The notes under the pieces: generated by a model
What the model saw: only the letters and a program-made list of their open reading frames with translations
Database searches by the model: none
Told to the model about the DNA's origin: nothing
Source of the DNA: Candidatus Woesearchaeota archaeon
Lineage (GTDB): Archaea > Nanobdellota > Nanobdellia > SCGC-AAA011-G17 > VGLX01
Length of the DNA stretch: 7,396 nt
Direction of reading: 5' to 3'
Assembly: GCA_016866645.1 (NCBI GenBank)
Contig: VGLX01000061.1
Coordinates: forward strand, 1 to 7,396
Part shown: positions 1 to 4,075 of the stretch, one piece after another
Layout of the letters: each line of letters starts with the position of its first letter
Numbering within the stretch: the first letter of the stretch is position 1
Position numbers and translations under genes: made by a program

Positions 1-432
1 AAAATACTTTTTGAAGAAAATGTTGTTGATTACAGGGAAGAGGGGAAAAATAAGGTTTATTTTTTAAAGAAAAATTCTGAATCAAGGTCTTATATTTTCA
101 TGGCTGAACATTACAAGCTTATCCGAATGTTGGAAATTTATCCTTATTTAAGGAAGGCAGTTGAAAAGATTCAATTGGATAAGAGGATTAGCCTGGCGGT
201 TATTTTCGGGTCTTACGCTAAGAATACAGCAAACAAGAATAGTGATGTTGATGTTTATATTGAGACGAGAGATAAGAAGATAAAACAAGATCTGGAAGGA
301 ACAGATTCAAAATTAAGTATTAAAATAGGCGCTTATGACAGAAAAAATTTATTAATCAAAGAAATAGAAAAAAATCATGTAATAATAAAAGGGGTTGAAG
401 GGTTTTATGAAAAAAATGAACTTTTTGGCTAA
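1..432 (+). CDS. Winged-helix/MNT nucleotidyltransferase, 5' partial (antitoxin-type partner of HEPN)
   Basis: The reading frame is open to the left edge, so the gene starts outside the window; the ATG at 100 is probably internal. The first 33 visible codons (with VVDYREEGKNKVYFLK) look like the wing of a winged helix, as in archaeal wHTH-MNT fusions. The nucleotidyltransferase core follows: VIFGSYAKNTANKNSDVDVY, which is the GS-x10-DxD signature (GS at 208-213, the two aspartates at 244-252). I do not see a clear third acidic residue in the later strand SIKIGAYD. Family knowledge: MNT proteins paired with HEPN proteins form type VII toxin-antitoxin modules, where the MNT enzyme transfers AMP to the HEPN toxin. 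The 26-nt overlap with the downstream HEPN gene supports that pairing. The toxin-neutralising role is inferred. Confidence 0.85.
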   Translation, partial: KILFEENVVDYREEGKNKVYFLKKNSESRSYIFMAEHYKLIRMLEIYPYLRKAVEKIQLDKRISLAVIFGSYAKNTANKNSDVDVYIETRDKKIKQDLEGTDSKLSIKIGAYDRKNLLIKEIEKNHVIIKGVEGFYEKNELFG

Positions 433-880
433 ACTGAAGGGGGAAGGGAAATTAAAAGCTGTGGAGCCAAGTGAAGAGGTAAAAGAAGCTTATCTGACAA
501 AATCTGAAAGCAATTTGAGTTCAGCAAAACTCTTGTTAGAGAATGATAAATTAGAAGAGTCAGTTTATCTGGCTTATTACAGCATGTATAACAGCCTGTT
601 AGCTCTATTGTTTCGGGTGGGAATAAAGAGCGAGAACCATTCAGCATCGATAATTCTACTAAGAAAAGTCTTTGATATTGATAATCCAGATATATCTTTT
701 GCTAAGCGAGAAAGGGTAGATAAGCAGTACTATGTTGATTTTCATGTAACTAAGGAAGATGTTGAAGAACTGATTGAGAAAGCAGAGGATTTCAATAAGT
801 GGCTTTTAGATTTTTTATCAAAATTGACCAATGAAAGAATCAAACTATACCAAGAACAGTTTAAGAAACTAACGGGATGA
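407..880 (+). CDS. HEPN-domain protein (toxin-type partner of MNT)
   Basis: A 157-residue, mostly helical protein. The HEPN signature helix is ESVYLAYYSMYNSLLALL (about residues 51-68), followed by ENHSASI (76-82) and RERVDKQYYVDF (101-112), which matches the 'R...DY' helix of archaeal HEPN proteins. The usual RX4-6H ribonuclease motif is not complete: tyrosines stand where the histidine is expected. I chose the ATG at 407. A TTG at 395 would give four more residues but has little room for a ribosome site, while GGGG (391-394) sits at a workable distance from 407. The gene overlaps the nucleotidyltransferase by 26 nt, so translation is probably coupled. HEPN partners of MNT enzymes are usually RNA-cleaving toxins; given the missing histidine, activity here is uncertain. 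Confidence 0.85.
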   Translation: MKKMNFLAKLKGEGKLKAVEPSEEVKEAYLTKSESNLSSAKLLLENDKLEESVYLAYYSMYNSLLALLFRVGIKSENHSASIILLRKVFDIDNPDISFAKRERVDKQYYVDFHVTKEDVEELIEKAEDFNKWLLDFLSKLTNERIKLYQEQFKKLTG

Positions 881-1008
881 TAGCCTAATGCTCCTCCCTT
901 GAGCGGATTAAAACATCTCTAAGACTCTTATGATACAGAAACTTTTTGTTCATGGAACATGAACAATGGCGACAACCTTGGGTATGCGGGAATCATTTTC
1001 TTTACAGC
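881..1008. other. Noncoding gap after the MNT/HEPN pair
   Basis: No convincing ORF on either strand. It holds a T-rich stretch (CTTTTTGTT, 942-950) that could help end transcription of the MNT/HEPN pair, and a perfect dyad at 946-966. It ends where the 98-bp repeat begins. Base composition changes across it from the A+T-rich toxin-antitoxin pair to the more balanced cassette. Confidence 0.5.
946..966. repeat. Perfect 9-bp inverted repeat with 3-bp centre
   Basis: Arms TTGTTCATG (946-954) and CATGAACAA (958-966) are exact reverse complements around GAA. The form suits an operator for a dimeric DNA-binding protein, or a tight RNA hairpin. It lies 66 bp past the HEPN stop codon and 43 bp before the 98-bp repeat, and it is absent from the second repeat copy. 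It is not followed by a T-run, which argues against a simple hairpin-plus-U terminator on the + strand. Confidence 0.6.
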
Positions 1009-1033
1009 AACGCTCGGCTGCACTTGGGGAACA

Positions 1034-1061
1034 GTCAACATTACATCGAATGTATCGTGAC
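1034..1061. promoter_or_regulatory. Candidate operator dyad inside repeat copy 1
   Basis: TACAT (1042-1046) and ATGTA (1050-1054) are exact inverted arms around CGA. Outer GTC (1034-1036) and GAC (1059-1061) add further pairing, interrupted by a 2x2 mismatch and one unpaired base. The dyad centre is about 45 bp upstream of Box A, a position that would suit an activator. The site is inferred from symmetry only; the same sequence lies at 2874-2901. Confidence 0.4.
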
Positions 1062-1092
1062 CTCGTTTGCGTAACATCGTTTGTCAAGTTTT

Positions 1093-1100
1093 CTTAAATA
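1093..1100 (+). promoter_or_regulatory. Archaeal Box A promoter for the 36-codon ORF
   Basis: CTTAAATA is an exact match to the archaeal TATA-box form YTTAWATA. With the usual spacing, transcription would start near 1120-1126, leaving a short leader that carries the Shine-Dalgarno GGAGGTG (1135-1141) five bases before the ATG at 1147. Confidence 0.7.
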
Positions 1101-1134
1101 CTTTCCTCGACAAATAAGAGTGTAAGAAGTTGAT

Positions 1135-1141
1135 GGAGGTG
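1135..1141 (+). promoter_or_regulatory. Strong Shine-Dalgarno GGAGGTG before the 36-codon ORF
   Basis: Exact complement of the archaeal 16S rRNA tail, five bases before ATG 1147. Its presence before such a short ORF is the main reason to think the ORF is, or recently was, translated. Confidence 0.7.
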
Positions 1142-1146
1142 CGACG

Positions 1147-1257
1147 ATGGAAGCTTATCAAATGTTGGAGTACAAGCCGACCTTTCCATTGGGTGAGGCG
1201 GGCAAGTTTTTGTACGAGTACAATAAGAAGAGCGGCGGAGCGTCAATTTTCCGCTAA
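1147..1257 (+). pseudogene. Truncated paralogue of the 90-residue protein (36 codons)
   Basis: Encodes MEAYQMLEYKPTFPLGEAGK followed by 16 more residues and a TAA stop. Its first 28 codons align to the ORF at 2986: 18 of 28 residues are identical, most of the rest are conservative, and I count 68 of 84 bases the same. After the NKK codons all similarity is lost. The ORF then runs through SGGASIFR to a stop just upstream of the promoter of the next gene. The helical C-terminal half of the longer copy is missing. Promoter and ribosome site are intact, so it could also be a working short peptide. I call it a truncated gene because its 3' end coincides with the start of the AbiE-like cassette, as if the cassette replaced the rest. 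Confidence 0.55.
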
Positions 1258-1261
1258 AATG

Positions 1262-1275
1262 CGAAAACTATATAA
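1262..1275 (+). promoter_or_regulatory. BRE/Box A promoter of the AbiE-like cassette, leaderless start
   Basis: CGAAAA (1262-1267, BRE-like) directly precedes CTATATAA (1268-1275). The ATG at 1299 lies 23 bases beyond the box, where an archaeal transcript would be expected to begin, and no good Shine-Dalgarno precedes it. A leaderless or near-leaderless mRNA is therefore likely, which supports 1299 as the start codon. Confidence 0.7.
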
Positions 1276-1298
1276 ATGAAGGACGTTTTAGTGGACTT

Positions 1299-2165
1299 AT
1301 GAAGCTTCCACAGACAGAGCTAAGGATTTTGGAGCAGGTTTCGCAAGGGAACACCAGCGTGGTTGGCATAGCTAAGGCTATAAGGCGAAGTGAGAAGCAG
1401 GTTTATAGGGCAAGCCAAAAACTAGCAAAAAAAGGGTTTTTAGAAATGTCTAGAGGGACATTAAACCCCAAGAAAGCAAGCCACATAACAATCCTTTTGA
1501 ACATCTTGTCAGAGTACCCGAACCTTGTGCAGTTGCTTTCAGGTTCGGGGATAAGTATACTGTCTGCTTTGCTGGAGCCGAAGATGGTCAAGGATGTCGT
1601 AAAAGAGACTGGGCTGAGGAAGAGTGTTGTTTACAAAAAGCTTAAGCAAGCGAGGAATATCAGCGTAATCAAACAGGAAGGAAGGCAGTACTTTTTTAAC
1701 GAGCAGATCTGGTGCAAGCTAAAAGATTTCCTTGAAGAGTTCAGAAAATTGCTGGAAATAACAGACCCTAGAGTATCAGCAAGCTCTGTGATATACTACA
1801 AAAATGAGAAAGAGATATTATTCTCAAGCAGGGCAGAGCAAGATGCTGCACTAACCGCGTTTTCAGCTTATCAATCTTATGGCATCAAAATCCTTACTGC
1901 AACGAATTATTACTACCTTCCCAAAAAAAGGTTGTCAGAAAAAGAAGTGTTCATGCATTCGCTTTATGTGGCAGAAAAAGAGATGAGCATAAGCCATCTG
2001 ATATACATAATATTGTTTTATCTCAAGTTCAAAAAGAAATTATCTGCAATAAGACATCCTATTCTTGAGAATACCAAAACAGTATTAAACGGTGGAACAA
2101 TCAACGGATACCCCCCTCTAGGGGAGATAAGAGAAAAGGCAGAAGTCTATGATATCCAGCTTTAG
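1299..2165 (+). CDS. Double winged-helix regulator with AbiEi-like C-terminal domain (antitoxin candidate)
   Basis: 288 residues. The first winged helix spans about residues 1-62, with recognition helix SEKQVYRASQKLAKKGFLE. The second spans about 83-134, with GLRKSVVYKKLKQARNISVI and a wing ending GRQYFF. The rest (about 155-288) is a separate domain containing SSRAEQDAALTAFSAYQSYG and EKEVFMHSLYVAEKEM. This arrangement, followed at once by a nucleotidyltransferase, resembles the AbiEi antitoxin/autoregulator of type IV AbiE systems. Family assignment rests on domain order, the look of the C-terminal domain and gene context, not on a search. The last 17 nt overlap the next gene. Autoregulation of the cassette promoter is likely for this class but no operator is proved; the dyads in the flanking repeats are candidates. 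No membrane segment is seen. Confidence 0.6.
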   Translation: MKLPQTELRILEQVSQGNTSVVGIAKAIRRSEKQVYRASQKLAKKGFLEMSRGTLNPKKASHITILLNILSEYPNLVQLLSGSGISILSALLEPKMVKDVVKETGLRKSVVYKKLKQARNISVIKQEGRQYFFNEQIWCKLKDFLEEFRKLLEITDPRVSASSVIYYKNEKEILFSSRAEQDAALTAFSAYQSYGIKILTATNYYYLPKKRLSEKEVFMHSLYVAEKEMSISHLIYIILFYLKFKKKLSAIRHPILENTKTVLNGGTINGYPPLGEIREKAEVYDIQL

Positions 2166-2826
2166 CCAGATAGAAGAACTCTTCAACGAAGTTGAAGCAA
2201 ACCTTGAAGTTGAAGTGCACGTTTTTGTAATCGGGGGAGTTGTGTTGCTGCGTCAAGGGATGAAAGACGCTACGAAAGACGTAGACCTCATCGCAGAGAC
2301 CAGGAAAGAGTTCAACGCCCTCCAAGACACCCTGAAGCGGATAGGGTTCAAAGCTAAGATCCCCACAAAAGAGTATGAGCACATGAACATAAGCCAGATA
2401 TTCATCAGGGAAGATTTCAGGATAGACCTGTTTTACAAGACAGTATGTAAGGGATTTTCCCTCTCGAAAGAGATGGCTCAAAGAGCGAATTTAATCATCA
2501 GGCTGAAACACCTTAAACTGTCCTTCTGCTCCAATGAAGATGTTTTCCTGTTCAAGACTATGACAGAGAGGGAGGGCGACTTAGCAGACTGCTTGTCATT
2601 AGCGCGAAGGAATCTTGACTGGAACGTTATACTGGCAGAACTGAAGAACCATGCTTGCGCAAGCGGCAACGACGTCTGGATAACATGGGTTGGTGAAAGG
2701 CTAGACCTGCTCGAAGAGAAAGGCATGAACATACCGGTTATGAAAGATATCAACAAGATGAGAGATGACTACTTCACGGCATGCGAGAAGAAGCTGAGAG
2801 ACAAGCCTAAAAAATCTTCAAAGTGA
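2149..2826 (+). CDS. AbiEii/DUF6036-like nucleotidyltransferase (toxin candidate)
   Basis: 225 residues. The N-terminal third carries a nucleotidyltransferase-fold signature: HVFVIGGVVLLRQG (GG at residues 29-30), then KDATKDVDLIAE with aspartates 44 and 46, and a third acidic residue, D93, in FRIDLFYK. These are the residues that hold the metal ions in this fold. The pattern (GG, then T-K-D-x-D) fits the AbiEii/DUF6036 group better than the GS-x10-DxD MNT group seen at the left edge. The rest is mostly helical, with a charged C-terminus (KLRDKPKKSSK). The start overlaps the regulator by 17 nt, with an AAAAGG (2134-2139) nine bases upstream. AbiEii-type enzymes in bacteria act as toxins by transferring nucleotides to tRNA; that role here is inferred. 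Confidence 0.7.
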   Translation: MISSFSQIEELFNEVEANLEVEVHVFVIGGVVLLRQGMKDATKDVDLIAETRKEFNALQDTLKRIGFKAKIPTKEYEHMNISQIFIREDFRIDLFYKTVCKGFSLSKEMAQRANLIIRLKHLKLSFCSNEDVFLFKTMTEREGDLADCLSLARRNLDWNVILAELKNHACASGNDVWITWVGERLDLLEEKGMNIPVMKDINKMRDDYFTACEKKLRDKPKKSSK

Positions 2827-2873
2827 GACAATAACAGTTGATTACGTTAACGCTTGGCTGCACTTGGGGAACA

Positions 2874-2901
2874 GTCAACATTACATCGAATGTATCGTGA
2901 C
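2874..2901. promoter_or_regulatory. Candidate operator dyad inside repeat copy 2
   Basis: Identical to the dyad in copy 1: TACAT-CGA-ATGTA with outer GTC/GAC arms, centred about 45 bp before Box A. Confidence 0.4.
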
Positions 2902-2932
2902 CTCGTTTGCGTAACATCGTTTGTCAAGTTTT

Positions 2933-2940
2933 CTTAAATA
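2933..2940 (+). promoter_or_regulatory. Archaeal Box A promoter for the 90-residue ORF
   Basis: CTTAAATA, exact YTTAWATA form. The predicted transcript start near 2960-2966 leaves a short leader with GAGGGGTG (2973-2980) five bases before the ATG at 2986. This start is preferred over the in-frame TTG at 2971, which would overlap the Shine-Dalgarno itself. Confidence 0.7.
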
Positions 2941-2985
2941 CTTTCCAAGCCAGTAAGGGTGTAAAGGGGTTTGAGGGGTGCGAAG

Positions 2986-3258
2986 ATGGAAGGTTACCAA
3001 ATGTTGGATTACAAGCCGACCTTTCCGGTGGACGATACGGCGAAGCTGATGTACGAGTACAACAAGGAGAACGAAGCCACTAATAGCAAATACGCAGGGG
3101 TAGGTGTTGGCTTAGAAGATGTTCTGAAGTCTGACGAGAGGACATTATTAGAAGAGGTTGAGTGCATCTACTTCCAGATAGCAGAGAGGGAAAGGATTAA
3201 GCAGCGGAACGTGAGATTCTTGGAAGACCAGAGAAGAAAGTTGGAGGGAAAACAGTAA
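2986..3258 (+). CDS. Uncharacterised 90-residue protein, MEGYQML-YKPTFP family
   Basis: I do not recognise this protein. The N-terminal 28 residues (MEGYQMLDYKPTFPVDDTAK, then a YEYNK element) are shared with the truncated copy at 1147. A short linker with a glycine-rich KYAGVGVG follows. The C-terminal half (about residues 48-90) is strongly charged and predicted helical, with ERTLLEEVECIYFQIAERER and a basic tail; it may form a coiled coil. It has no signal peptide or membrane segment. It is transcribed alone from the repeat promoter and ends in the convergent gap. The duplicated N-terminal block suggests that part is the conserved functional piece and the helical tail the variable or partner-binding piece. 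Position beside an AbiE-like cassette hints at a mobile-region or defence role, but nothing in the sequence proves it. Confidence 0.7.
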   Translation: MEGYQMLDYKPTFPVDDTAKLMYEYNKENEATNSKYAGVGVGLEDVLKSDERTLLEEVECIYFQIAERERIKQRNVRFLEDQRRKLEGKQ

Positions 3259-3277
3259 AGAAAAAACAAATCCCTCC
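3243..3277. repeat. Inverted repeat over the 3' end of the 90-residue ORF
   Basis: GGAGGGA (3243-3249) pairs exactly with TCCCTCC (3271-3277) around a 21-base A-rich loop that includes the stop codon. It could form an RNA hairpin on the + transcript. No T-run follows, so a terminator role is only possible. Confidence 0.4.
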
Positions 3278-3312
3278 CGGGTCATAAAACTTTACCACAC
3301 ATGACCATTCGA

Positions 3313-3376
3313 GTCGGACATAACAAAGTTTTCTAAAACTCCGGGTTGGTTCTCGGCTAGCAAGGTAGTATCCGAC
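3313..3376. other. Possible three-helix RNA fold or structured terminator
   Basis: GTCGGA (3313-3318) pairs with TCCGAC (3371-3376), closing a segment that holds two adjacent hairpins: AGTTT-TCTA-AAACT (3327-3340) and CCGGG-TTGGTT-CTCGG (3341-3356, one G-T pair). A three-way junction could form on the + strand; pairing on the - strand is similar except for the wobble. I compared it loosely with tRNA and found no proper arms. A small noncoding RNA is possible but unproved. Confidence 0.3.
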
Positions 3377-3420
3377 GAGCATAATTTTTAATGCTTATCA
3401 TATTAAGCGATATACTAAAT

Positions 3421-3444
3421 TATTGCTCATTATAATGAGTAATA
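3421..3444. terminator. 24-bp near-perfect palindrome, probable two-way terminator
   Basis: Core CTCATTATAATGAG (3426-3439) is an exact palindrome. Four further base pairs (TATT/AATA) extend it past a single G-T position. It starts 12 bases beyond the stop codon of the - strand operon. On the - strand it is followed by ATTTAGT; on the + strand a T-bearing stretch comes later. Placement at the end of convergent genes favours termination; an operator or protein-binding site is the alternative. Confidence 0.5.
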
Positions 3445-3456
3445 TCCTTCGAGACT

Positions 3457-4071
3457 TTAATTATTAGAATAAAACTTTATAAGGTTCTCCCAGCCCACTT
3501 TTTCAATATTAGCCTTGAACTCATCAGCCCTAACCACAAGGTCTTTCATCTTTACGCCTTTCTTTAGATAAAAATCGACTACAAGCTCTCCTAGAAAGTA
3601 TTGGTCAGGGAACAATCCTTTGATAGAGTTACTCAAGAAGATACGTGTAGACCTAGAGTAATAATCTAAAGCGGTTATATGCTTCTCATCTTTCAGAATC
3701 TTCAGCCCCTTTTTCATAAACTTCTCAGAGACACCTTCTTCTAGCAGGTTTATATAGCCTTCAGTGTCCTCTTCGTCAAACTTTTTATAAAGAGCAAAGT
3801 TTTGGTAGAAGCTGGCATGTCCCATCTCGTGCGAAGTGATTGTGCAACAGTTTACCTTGCGGCTGCAGTATTCTTGCTCAAGCTTTATCACTCCGTAATC
3901 TCCAGATGGTATGAATTTGCCTGCGCAATCCATGTAACCGCTGATAGAAGTGCTCAAGCTTGGCTTGTGCAGTTTTAAGTCATACTCTTCAGACAGCCTA
4001 GGGACGAGTATGTCTAAGGCTTTGCCAGCCATCCCAACTACGATGTGGTGCAAGTCGTATACCATTTTCAT
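3457..4071 (-). CDS. Small HEMGH zinc metalloprotease, gluzincin type
   Basis: 204 residues. SHEMGHASF holds the zinc-binding HExxH (residues 81-85), and 27 residues after its second histidine comes LLEEGVSEKF. There E112 sits like the third ligand of gluzincins (compare NEAxSD of thermolysin). So the two histidines, the catalytic glutamate and a plausible third ligand are all present. Four cysteines (49, 69, 75, 76) precede the motif. There is no signal peptide or membrane segment, so it likely acts in the cytoplasm. It is the last gene of the - strand operon. Its ATG overlaps the M29-like stop in an ATGA, with AGGGGT ten bases upstream; an ATG two codons later is a weaker choice. I cannot name the family. 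Its substrate may be a peptide handled together with the two upstream products, which is inference. Confidence 0.75.
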   Translation of the reverse strand: MKMVYDLHHIVVGMAGKALDILVPRLSEEYDLKLHKPSLSTSISGYMDCAGKFIPSGDYGVIKLEQEYCSRKVNCCTITSHEMGHASFYQNFALYKKFDEEDTEGYINLLEEGVSEKFMKKGLKILKDEKHITALDYYSRSTRIFLSNSIKGLFPDQYFLGELVVDFYLKKGVKMKDLVVRADEFKANIEKVGWENLIKFYSNN

Positions 4072-4075
4072 ATCA
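4063..4075 (-). promoter_or_regulatory. ATGA coupling junction, M29-like gene to HEMGH protease gene
   Basis: Read on the - strand, TGATATGAAAATG holds the stop of the upstream gene and the start of the next as ATGA. The same 13 bases occur at the other junction of this operon. Ribosomes can re-start directly, so the products should be made in linked amounts. Confidence 0.7.

Larger units (their letters stand above)
1009..1106 (+). repeat. 98-bp direct repeat, copy 1 (promoter-bearing upstream element)
   Basis: Aligns without gaps to 2849-2946 (constant offset 1840) with a single mismatch (C1015 against T2855). It contains an imperfect dyad (TACAT-CGA-ATGTA, 1042-1054, with outer GTC/GAC arms), two TCGTTTG boxes (1063-1069 and 1077-1083) and an archaeal Box A at its 3' end. 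Both copies sit in the same orientation before related ORFs, so it acts at least as their promoter region. Similarity stays recognisable but weaker through the leader and into the ORF. Confidence 0.95.
2849..2946 (+). repeat. 98-bp direct repeat, copy 2 (promoter-bearing upstream element)
   Basis: Same element as 1009-1106 with one mismatch (T2855). It begins 22 bases after the stop codon of the nucleotidyltransferase gene and leads into the 90-residue ORF. It has the same dyad (2874-2901), TCGTTTG pair (2903-2909 and 2917-2923) and Box A. After 2946 the leader diverges, keeping only fragments such as TAAG-GTGTAA and the ribosome site. Confidence 0.95.
3259..3456. other. Convergent intergenic region rich in inverted repeats
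   Basis: Lies between two genes that point at each other. No ORF is credible here. Besides the repeats listed separately, GGTCAT (3280-3285) pairs with ATGACC (3301-3306), and AGCAT (3378-3382) pairs with ATGCT (3391-3395) around an A+T loop. Density of self-complementary segments and T-rich stretches fits a two-way termination zone. Confidence 0.5.

Noticed and set aside
2110..2126. CCCCT-CT-AGGGG palindrome near the end of the regulator gene
   Set aside because: It lies inside coding sequence just before the start of the next gene. A short G/C hairpin could tune coupling, but it is too short to claim.
2188..2216. Repeated GAAGTTGAAG in the start of the nucleotidyltransferase gene
   Set aside because: It encodes the Glu/Val-rich stretch EVEANLEVEV; coding constraint is enough to explain it.
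1009..3258. Insertion sequence or CRISPR explanation for the repeats
   Set aside because: There are only two direct copies, no terminal inverted repeats, no transposase and no regular spacers.
3301..3380. tRNA-like sequence (TTCGAGTC and TTGGTTCTCG segments)
   Set aside because: The segments resemble T- and D-arm pieces, but no acceptor stem, anticodon arm or proper T-stem forms on either strand.
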